Assembly: GCA_018432315.1 (NCBI GenBank)
Contig: JAHDLB010000025.1
Location: 124,001 to 188,000 of the forward strand
Direction: 5' to 3'
Source of the DNA: Anaerolineae bacterium
GTDB lineage: Bacteria > Chloroflexota > Anaerolineae > Aggregatilineales > Aggregatilineaceae
Length of the DNA: 64,000 nt
Below, in pieces: positions 1 through 8,656 of the stretch (positions within the stretch are counted from its first letter, which is position 1; every line of letters starts with the position of its first letter). Below the pieces are notes generated by a model that did no database searches, was not told the origin of the DNA, and saw only the letters and a list, made by a program, of their open reading frames with translations. The translations under genes were made by a program, and so were the position numbers.

Positions 1-1
1 G

Positions 2-784
2 TACACGCGGCGCGGGCTGGCGATCGCCATCACCGAGCTGAGCTGGTCCGGCGCGTTTCTGCTGGGCATCCCGCTGCTCGGCTGGCTGATCGCGCGGGCG
101 GACACATGGCGAGCGCCGTTCCCGCTTCTAACGCTGGCCGGGCTGGGCGCGTCGATCCTGGTGTGGCGCGTGCTGCCCGCCGACGAGCCGCTCGCCGTCC
201 GGCGCCCGTCGCTGGCCGAGGGCGCGCGGATCGTGCTGGCGCACCCGACCGCGCTGGCCGGGCTGTTCGTCAGCATGTTGATCAACCTGAGCAACGAGAC
301 GATCGGGATCGTCTACGGCGCGTGGATGGAGGACGCCTTCGGGCTGCAAGTGGCGGCGCTGGGCGCGGCCTCCGCCGTGATCGGGCTGGCGGAGCTGGGC
401 GGCGAGAGCCTGGTCGCCGGGGTGGTGGATCGCGTGGGCAAGCGCCGCGCCGTGGCCGCCGGGCTCGCGCTCAACGCGGGGGCGTGCCTGCTGCTGCCCG
501 CGCTGGCCTTCCGCGTGGAGGGCGCGCTGGTTGGCCTGTTCGTGTTCTACATCACCTTCGAGTTCGCCATCGTCAGCCTGATCCCGATCATGACCGAGCT
601 GCTGCCCGGCGCGCGGGCGACGCTCATGGCCGGGAACGTGGCCTTCTTCGCGCTGGGGCGCATGGTCGGCGCGCTGATCGGCCCGCCGCTGTTCGCGTCC
701 GGGCTGCTCGCCAACGGGATCGTCGCGGCTGCTGGCAATCTGCTGGCGCTGGCGCTGCTGGTGGGCTTCGTCAAGCAGGAGTGA
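2..784 (+). CDS. MFS transporter, C-terminal part (5' end outside window)
   Basis: The reading frame is open from the first bases, so this is the C-terminal roughly 260 residues of a larger protein. It is a chain of hydrophobic helices separated by short Arg/Asp-rich loops, with 'ITELSWSGAFLLGIPLLGWLI' style helices near the start. The loop 'DRVGKRRAV' resembles the conserved major facilitator superfamily loop between helices 2-3 and 8-9. The substrate cannot be read from the sequence; family members export or import small molecules across the inner membrane. The stop lies 5 bases before the ATG of the next gene, so the two are probably co-transcribed. An internal ATG/GTG start further in is not supported because the frame is continuous upstream. 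Confidence 0.8.
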   Translation, partial: YTRRGLAIAITELSWSGAFLLGIPLLGWLIARADTWRAPFPLLTLAGLGASILVWRVLPADEPLAVRRPSLAEGARIVLAHPTALAGLFVSMLINLSNETIGIVYGAWMEDAFGLQVAALGAASAVIGLAELGGESLVAGVVDRVGKRRAVAAGLALNAGACLLLPALAFRVEGALVGLFVFYITFEFAIVSLIPIMTELLPGARATLMAGNVAFFALGRMVGALIGPPLFASGLLANGIVAAAGNLLALALLVGFVKQE

Positions 785-789
785 GCGAC

Positions 790-1824
790 ATGACTTCCGA
801 CACCGTGGGATTCGCCATTCTCGGTCCTGGCATCGTGGCCGATCTCCACCAGCGGGCCATCGAGGCCAACGCCGACGTCGGCGCGCGGCTGGTCGCGGTC
901 GGCTACCACAACGCAGCCCGTTTCGCGGAGATCGAAGGGCGGTTTGGCGCGCCCTGCCTCAGCGAAGCCGACCTGCTCGCCCACCCAGGCGTGGACGTGA
1001 TCTGCATCTGCACGCCGAGCCACCAGCACGCCGCCCAGACCATCGCCGCAGCGCGGACAGGCAAGCACGTGTTGGTCGAAAAGCCGATGGCGATCGCGCT
1101 GGCCGACGCCGACGCGATGATCGCCGCCTGCCAGCAGGCCGGGGTGAAGCTGGCCGTCACCGTGCAGCGCCGGGCGGAACCGCTGTTCCAGCGCGTGGCG
1201 CGCGCCATCCGGGCCGGCGACCTGGGCACCCTGACGCACGCCGTCGTCACCGTCCCCTACACGCGAAACGACGCTTATTTCGCCCAGGCGGACTGGCGCG
1301 GCACCTGGGCCGGGGATGGCGGCGGCGTTTTGATGAATCAGGGAATTCACCTGATCGACCTGCTGGTGTGGTACATGGGCGATCCGGTGAGCATCCAGGC
1401 CCAGGCGGCCACGCTCAGCCGGCCCATCGAGGTCGAGGACACCCTTGTAGCCACCCTGCGCTTTGCGAACGGCGCGCTGGCGACCGTCGCCGCGACGACC
1501 ACCGCCGAGCCGGGCTTCCCACACCGGATCGAGATTTACGGCACCGGGGGCGGCATCCAGATCGAGGGCGAGGCGGTCGTGCGCTGGAGCCTGCTCGACC
1601 CGGCGCGCGCGAAGGTCGAGCCGCCGCAGATGGGCGCGCCCGCCGCCACGGGCGCGGGCAGCGATCCGCGCGGCATCGCGGCCACCGGCCACGCGGCCAT
1701 GTTCCGCGACTTCATCGCCGCCGTGCGCGAGGATCGCGCGCCGCTGGTCGACGGCGCCGAAGGGCGGCGCAGCCTGGCCGCGGTGCTCGCCATATACCGG
1801 GCGGCGGGACTGAACGCGTGCTAG
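790..1824 (+). CDS. Gfo/Idh/MocA family NAD(P)-dependent oxidoreductase
   Basis: A 344-residue protein with an N-terminal Rossmann fold (FAILGPGIVADLHQRAI, residues about 6-22) and the family signature EKPMA (about residue 97). The central 'GGGVLMNQGIHLIDLLVWYMG' carries the usual catalytic His region. Family members oxidise or reduce sugars, inositols and related polyols with a tightly held NAD(P); the substrate here is unknown. ATG at 790 is chosen; a GTG at 781 in the same frame would overlap the preceding stop. The 3' end overlaps the convergent histidine kinase gene by 4 bases. Length is normal for the family. Confidence 0.85.
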   Translation: MTSDTVGFAILGPGIVADLHQRAIEANADVGARLVAVGYHNAARFAEIEGRFGAPCLSEADLLAHPGVDVICICTPSHQHAAQTIAAARTGKHVLVEKPMAIALADADAMIAACQQAGVKLAVTVQRRAEPLFQRVARAIRAGDLGTLTHAVVTVPYTRNDAYFAQADWRGTWAGDGGGVLMNQGIHLIDLLVWYMGDPVSIQAQAATLSRPIEVEDTLVATLRFANGALATVAATTTAEPGFPHRIEIYGTGGGIQIEGEAVVRWSLLDPARAKVEPPQMGAPAATGAGSDPRGIAATGHAAMFRDFIAAVREDRAPLVDGAEGRRSLAAVLAIYRAAGLNAC

Positions 1825-3197
1825 ACCGGTAGCTCAAACAGGAACGTCGTCAGCCCCGGCGCGCTCTCGACCCAGATGCGCCCGCCATGCAGCGCGACCA
1901 ACTGCTGCGCGATCGCCAGCCCCAGGCCGCTGCCGCCCGTGTCGCGGGCGCGGGCGTCTTGGGCGCGCCAGAACGGCCTGAACACCTGGGCCGCCTGCTC
2001 CGGCGAGAGTCCCTGCCCCGTGTTGCTCACCGCGAAGCGCACCCGGTCGCCCTGCCGCGCCGCCCGCACCGTGATCCGGCCCTCCGGCGGCGTGTGGCGG
2101 AGCGCGTTGGTCAGTAGATTCCCCAGGACCTGCTGCATCCGGTCGACATCGGCGCGGACCGCCGGCAGCCCCGGCTCGAAGTCGTGCTCCAGCGTGATGT
2201 TCGCGTCCAGCGCCAGCGGCTCGAAGCTCTGCACGGCGCGGCGGGCCAGCTCGTCCGCGGGCACGGCGACGCGCTCCAAAGACAGCTTCCCCGCCTCGGC
2301 GCGCGTCAGCAGGCGCAGGTCGTCCACCAGGCGGCTGAGGTGGATCGTCCGGTCGTAGGCGACCGCCAGATGCTCGCCGTCCAGGGGAAACACGCCGTCG
2401 AGCATGGCTTCCAGGTGGCCGCGCAGCACGCTGACCGGCGTGCGCAGTTCGTGCGCGATGTCGGTCGCCATGCGCTGGCGCAGCGCCTCGCCCTCGGCCA
2501 GGTCGCGCGACATGGCGTTGAAGGCGCGGGCCAGGTCGGTCGTCTCCGCCGTGCCGCCGGCGTTCACCTGGCGGCCCAGCGCGCCCGCCGCCAGATCGTC
2601 CGCCGCCGCCGTCAGCGCGCGCAGGGGCCGCATGAGCTGCCACGCCAGCAGCGCCCCCGCCAGCACCGCGACCAGCGTCGCCAGGACCGCCGTGATCGCC
2701 AGCCGCTCGGTGGTGTCGTCCAGAAAACGCTGCTCCGCCTCGCCGAGCGCCTGCCCGCCGGGCGTCTGCTGGGCCAGCCACCCCACCTGCTGCCCGTCCA
2801 CGTTCAGCGCGACGGCATTCGCGCGCGCCCCAGCGTCCAGCGCCGTGCCAACCAGCGCCGGATCGGTCGCGACATGAACGACACCCGCCATGTCGGCGAT
2901 CATCACCTGCCGCCCGCCGCTCCCGATGCCGCTCCCGACGCCGCTGCTAGCACCGCGTCCCTGGCCTTGACCCGGGCCGGGCAGCAGCGTTTCGGCGCCG
3001 GTCCAGGAACCCGTTTTGGCGTAGTGAGCTTCGAGCCGCTCGACGAACGTCGCCTCGAATGAAGCGCTGTCGCGCTGGTTGACGTAGTGGCGAAAGCTGC
3101 TCTCGACGGTGCTGCGCACAACCAGCGCCACCGCGCCGACGGCGATCCAGGCCACCAGCAAAAACGCCAGCGACAGCCGCACCCACAGCCTATTCAT
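1821..3197 (-). CDS. Sensor histidine kinase (BaeS-like)
   Basis: A 458-residue inner-membrane sensor. A first transmembrane helix lies at about 8-27, followed by an extracytoplasmic sensor region of about 130 residues with a Gly/Ser/Gln-rich stretch (about 74-96). A second helix is at about 165-186, then a HAMP segment, a HisKA domain with the phospho-accepting His in 'DIAHELRTP' (His249), and a HATPase_c domain with N box (NLLTNALRHT) and G boxes (GSGLGLAIAQQL). It autophosphorylates and passes phosphate to the response regulator encoded immediately upstream, whose ORF overlaps this start by 8 bases, indicating translational coupling. The signal sensed is not evident. The neighbouring respiratory genes suggest a redox or envelope role, which is inference. 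Confidence 0.93.
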   Translation of the reverse strand: MNRLWVRLSLAFLLVAWIAVGAVALVVRSTVESSFRHYVNQRDSASFEATFVERLEAHYAKTGSWTGAETLLPGPGQGQGRGASSGVGSGIGSGGRQVMIADMAGVVHVATDPALVGTALDAGARANAVALNVDGQQVGWLAQQTPGGQALGEAEQRFLDDTTERLAITAVLATLVAVLAGALLAWQLMRPLRALTAAADDLAAGALGRQVNAGGTAETTDLARAFNAMSRDLAEGEALRQRMATDIAHELRTPVSVLRGHLEAMLDGVFPLDGEHLAVAYDRTIHLSRLVDDLRLLTRAEAGKLSLERVAVPADELARRAVQSFEPLALDANITLEHDFEPGLPAVRADVDRMQQVLGNLLTNALRHTPPEGRITVRAARQGDRVRFAVSNTGQGLSPEQAAQVFRPFWRAQDARARDTGGSGLGLAIAQQLVALHGGRIWVESAPGLTTFLFELPV

Positions 3198-3882
3198 GGT
3201 GCGACCGCATCCGGTAGCCCACGCCGTACACCGTCTCGATGAACTGCGGCTGGCGGGGATCGTCCTCGATCTTGGCGCGCAGGTTCTTCACGTGCACGTC
3301 GATGGTGCGCTCGTACCCGGCGAACGCTTCGCCCTGCACCCGTTCGAGCAGCTCCATGCGCGTGAACACCCGGTCGGGCCGCGCGATCAACACGGCCAGC
3401 AGGTCGAACTCGCTCGGCGTCAGGTCAACGCGCTGGCCGCCTTTGGTCACCAGCCGCGTCTCGGCGTTCAGCTCCAGGTCGCCCACGCGCCACACCGTCG
3501 GCTCTGATGACAGGTCGCCATACGCCCGCCGCAGCACGGCCCGCACGTGCGCGACCAGCACGCGCGGACTGAACGGCTTGGTGATGTACTCGTCCGCGCC
3601 GATCTCCAGCCCGGTGATCTTGTCGAAATCGTCCACGCGCGCCGTCAGGAAGATGATCGGCACGTCGCTCTCTTTGCGGATCAGCCGGGCGGCGTCCCAG
3701 CCGTCCATCTCCGGCATCATCACGTCGAGGATCACCAGATCGGGCTGCTCGTGGCGATAGGTGAACAGCGCTTCGCGCCCGTCCCGCGCGACGACCACCT
3801 GAAGCCCGGCGTTCTCCAGGTAGGCGCGCACCGTGTCGAGGATGTGTTGTTCGTCGTCGGCGATCAGGATTTTGCGGCTCAT
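3190..3882 (-). CDS. OmpR/PhoB-family response regulator
   Basis: A 230-residue transcription factor. The receiver domain (residues 1-120) has the acidic pocket DD (9-10), phospho-acceptor Asp53 in 'LVILDVMMPEMDG', Thr80 region 'IFLTAR' and Lys in 'YITKPF'. A trans_reg_C winged helix follows (about 130-228) with 'LTPSEFDLLAVL' and 'RTIDVHVKNLRAKIEDDP'. It precedes and overlaps its histidine kinase gene in the same transcript. OmpR/PhoB family proteins bind tandem 11-bp direct repeats as dimers. Such repeats occur at 8528-8571 upstream of the nearby secreted protein and cytochrome genes, making those genes plausible targets (inference). Confidence 0.95.
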   Translation of the reverse strand: MSRKILIADDEQHILDTVRAYLENAGLQVVVARDGREALFTYRHEQPDLVILDVMMPEMDGWDAARLIRKESDVPIIFLTARVDDFDKITGLEIGADEYITKPFSPRVLVAHVRAVLRRAYGDLSSEPTVWRVGDLELNAETRLVTKGGQRVDLTPSEFDLLAVLIARPDRVFTRMELLERVQGEAFAGYERTIDVHVKNLRAKIEDDPRQPQFIETVYGVGYRMRSHHE

Positions 3883-3993
3883 ATTGCCCCCATCACGTCA
3901 CGTTCGTCACCGTCAAATAAACACCGGGAACCCGTTTTTCGCCACTGCCGCCCGCGCCGGGCAGGCGATCCCACCCGGCGGCGCTCCACGCGC

Positions 3994-5115
3994 TCAGTTC
4001 TGCCGCCACGGCGGGCCGCCACCCGCGCCCGCTTGCGGCTGCGCTACGCCCGCGCTCGGCTGGACGATGGCCGGTGCAGTCGGCTCCAGGCTGCGCAGGT
4101 ACGCCGTCAGCGCGGCGATGTCCGCGTCGGACAGGCGCCCGCCCCAGGCTGGCATGTTCGTCCCCGGCACGCCCAGCGCGATGATCTGCTGGATGGCCGC
4201 GTCCGGCGTCTCGTTCAAGAACGTCTGGTTATTCAGCGCGGGGGCCATGGCCGTGCCGAAGCCGGTCGAGCCGTGGCACTGGGCGCACAGCAGGCCGTAC
4301 AGCCATTCGCCCTGCGCGACTGCCTCAGGACTCATGTCCACCGGCTCGGCCTCGATGACCGGTATCTCGATCCCGGCGGCGGTCAGCTCCGGCCAGCGAC
4401 GCACCAGCAGCGTCAGGTTAGCGATGTCCTCATTGGAGAGCGCGCGGCTCCACCCGGCCATCAGCGTGCCCGGCACGCCCTGCTCGATGATGCGGCTGAC
4501 GTCGGCGTCGGTCAGGCGGGCGCGCAGCTCGTCGCTGTCCAGCGCGGGGGCCAGCGTAGTGCCTTCGGCGTTCGCGCCGTGGCAGGCCGCGCACTCCGCC
4601 GCGTAGAGGGTCAACCCTCCGGCCAGGGCGTCGCCATCCGGCAGGCCCCGCACGGAGGCCAGCGTTTCGTCGGTCAGCTCGACGAGCACCGGCTCCGGCG
4701 GCGTCAGGCCCAGTTCGTCGACGCGCGCGGCTACTGCCGACCAGTTCCCATATTGGATCACCGCGATCAGCGTGTCGATCTGCGCGTTGGTGAAGATGCC
4801 GCCCTCGTTCGCGCCGTACGCCGCCATTAGGGTGTTGTAGCGCCCGCGCTCGATGACCTTGAACAGGTCCTCGTAGGCCATGCTCTGCACGCCCTCGGAG
4901 TTGAGCAGCGGCGTGGCGCCCAGCCCTTCGCCCGCCGCGCCGTGGCACAGCGCGCAGTTTTCGGCGTACAGGTCCATGCCCGCCGTCACCGCCTCGACGC
5001 GCAGATCGCGGATCGCGTCCGCCTGCCGGTCCGGTTCGCGCAGCATCGCCACGCCCAACACGACCAGAATCAGGCCGGTCGCCAGCAGTCCTATCCAGGT
5101 CAGTTCGCGTGTCAT
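3994..5115 (-). CDS. Membrane-anchored triple c-type cytochrome
   Basis: A 373-residue protein with an N-terminal signal/anchor helix (about 7-25) and three consecutive class I cytochrome c domains. Each has a haem-attachment CXXCH: CALCH (54-58), CAACH (175-179) and CAQCH (277-281). Likely axial Met residues lie in 'NTLMAAYG', 'GTLMAGWS' and 'TNMPAWGG'. It is the last gene of the cytochrome b/Rieske cluster (12 bases after the Rieske stop), so it probably accepts electrons from the Rieske centre on the outer membrane face. A Pro/Gly/Ala-rich tail follows the third domain. Three fused monohaem domains are more than a canonical cytochrome c1, but multihaem c subunits are common in Chloroflexota-type complexes. 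Confidence 0.92.
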   Translation of the reverse strand: MTRELTWIGLLATGLILVVLGVAMLREPDRQADAIRDLRVEAVTAGMDLYAENCALCHGAAGEGLGATPLLNSEGVQSMAYEDLFKVIERGRYNTLMAAYGANEGGIFTNAQIDTLIAVIQYGNWSAVAARVDELGLTPPEPVLVELTDETLASVRGLPDGDALAGGLTLYAAECAACHGANAEGTTLAPALDSDELRARLTDADVSRIIEQGVPGTLMAGWSRALSNEDIANLTLLVRRWPELTAAGIEIPVIEAEPVDMSPEAVAQGEWLYGLLCAQCHGSTGFGTAMAPALNNQTFLNETPDAAIQQIIALGVPGTNMPAWGGRLSDADIAALTAYLRSLEPTAPAIVQPSAGVAQPQAGAGGGPPWRQN

Positions 5116-5127
5116 CGTGCGTCCCTC

Positions 5128-5622
5128 CTAGGCGTAAACGGCGTCATCGGGCCGGGTGTGGTCGCGCTGGATCGTCGTGCCGGTATCGACCTTGATCGTG
5201 CCAGCCTCGATGGTGATCGGAAAGCGGTCGAGCGGGCGCGGCGCGGGCGGGTTGATCACGTCGCCGTCGATCTCGAAGGCCGACGCGTGGCACGGGCAGA
5301 TGAACTGGCCCGCCGCCTGGTCCCACGGCACGGCACAACCCAGGTGCGTACACTTGCGATACAGCGCTAGGAAGCCACCGTCCGCCTGCCGGACCAGGTA
5401 GAACCGCCCGTTAGGGAACGGCGTCACGCTGCCCGGCGGGTAATCGTCGGCCAGCCCCGCGTCGAACTCGCCGCCGAACTCGCCCTCGGTGACTTTCGGC
5501 GCGAAGAAGCGGAAAGTCACCAGTCCCCCTTCGGCCAGGGCCACCGCCCCCGCCGCGCCCCACGCCCACTTGAGAAAGCCGCGCCGCGTGACCTCCGCCC
5601 CGCCAGACGTTTCAGCCGCCAT
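5128..5622 (-). CDS. Rieske [2Fe-2S] protein of a bc-type complex
   Basis: A 164-residue protein. A twin-arginine signal-like N terminus (TRRGFLKWAWGAAGAVALAEGG, about 12-33) is followed by a Rieske fold with the two cluster-binding boxes CTHLGC (91-96) and CPCH (109-112). The second box continues 'ASAF' where many homologues have 'GS.Y'. It transfers electrons from quinol at the cytochrome b Qo site to the cytochrome c. I set the start at the ATG ending at 5622 because it is preceded by the cytochrome b stop in the overlapping string TGATG and gives a full-length Rieske protein. The longer open frame upstream is only a shadow of the cytochrome b gene. Confidence 0.92.
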   Translation of the reverse strand: MAAETSGGAEVTRRGFLKWAWGAAGAVALAEGGLVTFRFFAPKVTEGEFGGEFDAGLADDYPPGSVTPFPNGRFYLVRQADGGFLALYRKCTHLGCAVPWDQAAGQFICPCHASAFEIDGDVINPPAPRPLDRFPITIEAGTIKVDTGTTIQRDHTRPDDAVYA

Positions 5623-7007
5623 CACATCACCTCCCAGGGCCACATCAGCGCCATGCCCTCGCCGCGGAAGGCCACGCCGATCACCGTCAGCACGACGAAC
5701 GACACGACGAGCAGCGTGAACACGCTCTGCCGGGTCTCGCACGCCGACGCCCCGAACGCGCGGCGCACGAAAACGTAATACAACACCAGCATCAGCAGCA
5801 GGATCGCCAGCGGCACCCAGCCGTTGCTGATGATCGTCGGCAGGCTGGGCAGCAGCGCGGGCAGATCGAGCAGGTATTCGTCCAGCAGCACGAGGACCGG
5901 CGTCGCCACCAGCCCGGTCAACGCGCCGACCGCCGCCGTGACGCGCCCGCGCCGCGACCGGAACCAGATTCCTTCCGCGTCGCTGTCGAAACGCAGGTAC
6001 GGCAGCGCCGCCAGCGCCCCCAGCGCCAGCCCTGGCACCACGATCGCGCCAAACACGGGATGAAAGTGCAGCAGCAGTTCCTGAAGACCCATGAAATACC
6101 ACGCGGCTTTGGCCGGGTTCGGGCTGTGATCGGGGTTGGCGGCCTCTTCCAGCGGCGCATCCATCCACGACGCCCACAGCAGGATCAGCGCGATCATCAC
6201 CAGGGCGAACACGAACTCGATCGCGACGAGGTGCGGCAGCGTGGTCACCTTCTCGACGCGGTTCGGCGGCGGCTCGTCCAGGCGGCGCGGGATGGAGAGC
6301 GTATCCTTGCGCACGCGCCAGATGTGGAACGAGATGATGCCCATCAGCATCAGCGGGATGATCGCCACGTGCAGCCCGTAGAAGTTCGTCAGGGTCGCCG
6401 CGCCGACCTCCGGCCCGCCGAGGATCAGGCGGCTGATCGCCGGCCCGATCACCGGCACGTAATCGAGCAGGCTGGTGCCGACCGTCACCGCCCAATAGGC
6501 GAGCTGGTCCCAGGGTAGCAGGTAGCCGGTGAAATTGGCCGCCACCACCAACAGCAGCAGGGCGATCCCCAACACCCAGTTGAATTCGCGCGGGGGGCGG
6601 TAGCCGCCCGTGAAGAACACGCGCAGCATGTGCAAAAACGCCACCACGACCATCAGGTTACCGCTCCAGTGGTGCAGGTTGCGGATCATCTGGCCGAACT
6701 GAATCTCGGTGCGCAGCCGCAGCATGTCGTTGTAGGCGCGCTCCGGCGTGGGCGTGTAGACGAACATCAACATGATGCCCGTCACGGCGAGGATCATCAT
6801 CAAGAGGATCGCCAGCCCGCCCAGGCCCCAGGTGTAGGTGAATTTGAGCGTCGGTTTGGCGACTTTGCTGGGGTGGATGTGCAGGATCAGGTTGTTCATC
6901 ACGACGCGCATCCGGCCCCGGTCGTCCTGGGGCGGGAGCTCGTCGCGCTGGACGGACTCCCAGACGCGCTGGGGCAGGCTCTCCGGGCGCGGATCTTGAA
7001 CGGTCAT
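5622..7007 (-). CDS. Cytochrome b subunit of quinol:electron acceptor oxidoreductase (bc/b6f-type)
   Basis: A 461-residue integral membrane protein covering both the N-terminal four-helix haem domain and the C-terminal domain of cytochrome b in one chain. Haem b ligands are visible in 'RNLHHWSGN', 'FLHMLRVFF' and 'YGLHVAIIPLMLMGIISFHIWR'. The Qo-site PEWY motif reads 'KAAWYF', a variant near the KAPWYF form of menaquinol-type complexes. Together with the Rieske and cytochrome c genes downstream it forms a proton-translocating quinol dehydrogenase. It shares one base with the Rieske start (TGATG). The 51 bases before it separate it from the upstream secreted-protein gene, so the four genes may form one transcript. 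Confidence 0.93.
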   Translation of the reverse strand: MTVQDPRPESLPQRVWESVQRDELPPQDDRGRMRVVMNNLILHIHPSKVAKPTLKFTYTWGLGGLAILLMMILAVTGIMLMFVYTPTPERAYNDMLRLRTEIQFGQMIRNLHHWSGNLMVVVAFLHMLRVFFTGGYRPPREFNWVLGIALLLLVVAANFTGYLLPWDQLAYWAVTVGTSLLDYVPVIGPAISRLILGGPEVGAATLTNFYGLHVAIIPLMLMGIISFHIWRVRKDTLSIPRRLDEPPPNRVEKVTTLPHLVAIEFVFALVMIALILLWASWMDAPLEEAANPDHSPNPAKAAWYFMGLQELLLHFHPVFGAIVVPGLALGALAALPYLRFDSDAEGIWFRSRRGRVTAAVGALTGLVATPVLVLLDEYLLDLPALLPSLPTIISNGWVPLAILLLMLVLYYVFVRRAFGASACETRQSVFTLLVVSFVVLTVIGVAFRGEGMALMWPWEVM

Positions 7008-7058
7008 GCGGAATTCTCCTGGCTGGATGCGATGCGAATGGGAGAACGAGGGCGGGCG

Positions 7059-8468
7059 TTACTGCCGCCCGCCACGGAACTGCCGGCCCTGGGTGCCCTG
7101 CGCGTCGGTCGCAGCGCCTGCGGCCTGGTTGCCCTGACCACCCTGCGCAGCGCCCGCGGCCTGGTTGCCCTGGCCCTGAGCACCCTGGGTGTTCATCCAC
7201 AGCAGCCGCCCGTTCTGATCGCGGATGGTCACCTGCTGGCCGCTGGCCTCGAACGTCACCACCCCGGCCTCGAACTGCCCGTTCAGCCAGTAGCCCTGGA
7301 CCGCCAGCGCGTCGCGCACTGAGAACCAGATCCCCTGCTCGCTCCAGAAATCGACCTGGCCCAACGTGACGCGCACCGTCTCACCCGCCTGCGTCTGGAG
7401 CGTGAGCGCCAGCGGCTCGACCATCGTCACCGAGCCGCGCAGCGTTTCCCACTGCGTCGCGGGGACCAGCACTCCCTGCGCCTGGCCCTGGTTGCCCTGT
7501 GCACCGCCAGCGGCCTGATTGCCCTGGCCCTGGTTGCCTTGACCCTGCCCACCGGCAGCAGCGCCGTTGGTATTCCCGTTGCGTCCCGGCCCGGCCCACA
7601 GCGGGCGCCCGTTCGGGTCGCGCAGCATCAGGCGCTCGCCGGTGGCGGTCTTGGTCACCTCGCCCACCTGGAACTGCGTCCCCTGCCAGAAGCCCAACAC
7701 GGCCACGGCGTCGCCCGGCGCGAACGTCACGCCCTGCGCCTGCCAGAACCCTGGCTCGCCCAACTGGATGGCGAGCGTTTCCCCGGTGCCGGTCTGCACG
7801 TTCAGCGTGGAATTCACCAGGCTGGTCACCGTGCCATCGATCGTGACCCAGTCTTCCGCGGGCACCTCGACCGCCTGCCCGGCTCCGGCAGTCGCGCCGC
7901 CGCCCGCCGCGCCGCCCGACCACAGCGGCTGGCCTTCCGCCGTGCGCACGGCAAGCTGCGAGCCATCGGCTTTGGTCACGGACCCGGCGTGCGCCTGCTC
8001 GCCGTTATAGAATCCCTCGACGGTCACGCGATCCCCGGCGGCCAGCGTCACACCCTGCGCGCCCCAATAGCTCGACGGCCCCAGCTCGACGTAAATCTCG
8101 CTGCCATCGTCGAGCGCCAGCGTGAAGCCGACCGCGTCCAACAGCGCGATGGTGCCGCTGGCCGACCACGGCTCGCCCACCATCGACAGCGACTGGTTTT
8201 GCTGCTGCTGGAGCTCTACCGGCCCGGTGCCATCCCCGGACTGGGGCACGGCGGGCGCGGTGGGCGTGGCGGTCACGGTCTGCGCCAGAGCGTCCGCGAC
8301 GGCGGGCTGCGCGTCGCCAACAGCGGCGGCGTCCTCTGCCGAGGCGGGGTTGGCGAGCACGTCCGGCGTTTCTTCATCCGGCGCTTGGCGGGTCGCATCG
8401 TACATCCCGACCCCAGCCGCGCCGATCAATGTCAAAGCGAGCAGTCCAATCACGAGCTTCTGTATCAT
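7059..8468 (-). CDS. Secreted protein with three DUF5666-like repeats
   Basis: A 469-residue protein with a signal peptide or anchor (about 4-22), a low-complexity Ala/Thr/Pro stretch, then three homologous modules of about 85-90 residues (about 100-185, 203-293 and 335-425). Each has 'V.LG...FW..QGV.F..GD.V.V.GFW.G.QF..G.VT' and ends in 'G(R/Q)PLW'-like text. The modules are joined by Gly/Gln/Asn linkers (GQGNQ, GNQAAG units). The modules look like small beta-barrels of the DUF5666 type; no catalytic motif is visible. ATG at 8468 is preferred over the longer GTG-type start because GGAGAG sits 6 bases before it. It lies just upstream of cytochrome b and downstream of the 11-bp repeat operator. 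The function is unknown; an envelope or metal/redox-linked role is a guess from context. Confidence 0.75.
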   Translation of the reverse strand: MIQKLVIGLLALTLIGAAGVGMYDATRQAPDEETPDVLANPASAEDAAAVGDAQPAVADALAQTVTATPTAPAVPQSGDGTGPVELQQQQNQSLSMVGEPWSASGTIALLDAVGFTLALDDGSEIYVELGPSSYWGAQGVTLAAGDRVTVEGFYNGEQAHAGSVTKADGSQLAVRTAEGQPLWSGGAAGGGATAGAGQAVEVPAEDWVTIDGTVTSLVNSTLNVQTGTGETLAIQLGEPGFWQAQGVTFAPGDAVAVLGFWQGTQFQVGEVTKTATGERLMLRDPNGRPLWAGPGRNGNTNGAAAGGQGQGNQGQGNQAAGGAQGNQGQAQGVLVPATQWETLRGSVTMVEPLALTLQTQAGETVRVTLGQVDFWSEQGIWFSVRDALAVQGYWLNGQFEAGVVTFEASGQQVTIRDQNGRLLWMNTQGAQGQGNQAAGAAQGGQGNQAAGAATDAQGTQGRQFRGGRQ

Positions 8469-8527
8469 GGTTTTCTCTCCACACGTCACACTGCTTCAGC
8501 GGAATGCTCCTGATCATGACGGAACAT

Positions 8528-8571
8528 TATGTAGAAATTATGAAGGCGGTATGTGAAGATTATGTGCGGAT
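8528..8571. promoter_or_regulatory. Four tandem 11-bp direct repeats, probable OmpR/PhoB-family operator
   Basis: Four contiguous 11-mers: TATGTAGAAAT, TATGAAGGCGG, TATGTGAAGAT and TATGTGCGGAT. All begin TATG and repeat with exact 11-base periodicity, which is the geometry bound by OmpR/PhoB-type dimers. They lie in the divergent gap between the secreted repeat protein (minus) and rsmI (plus), about 60 bases from the former's start. The AT-rich repeats stand out in GC-rich DNA. The regulator at 3190-3882 is the obvious candidate. Confidence 0.65.
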
Positions 8572-8656
8572 CGCCGGGCGGGAATACCACGGCGGGCCAC
8601 ACCTGCGGTACACTTCAGGCCATCACCGGCGCGTCACACGGAAGGAACGCCCGCCC

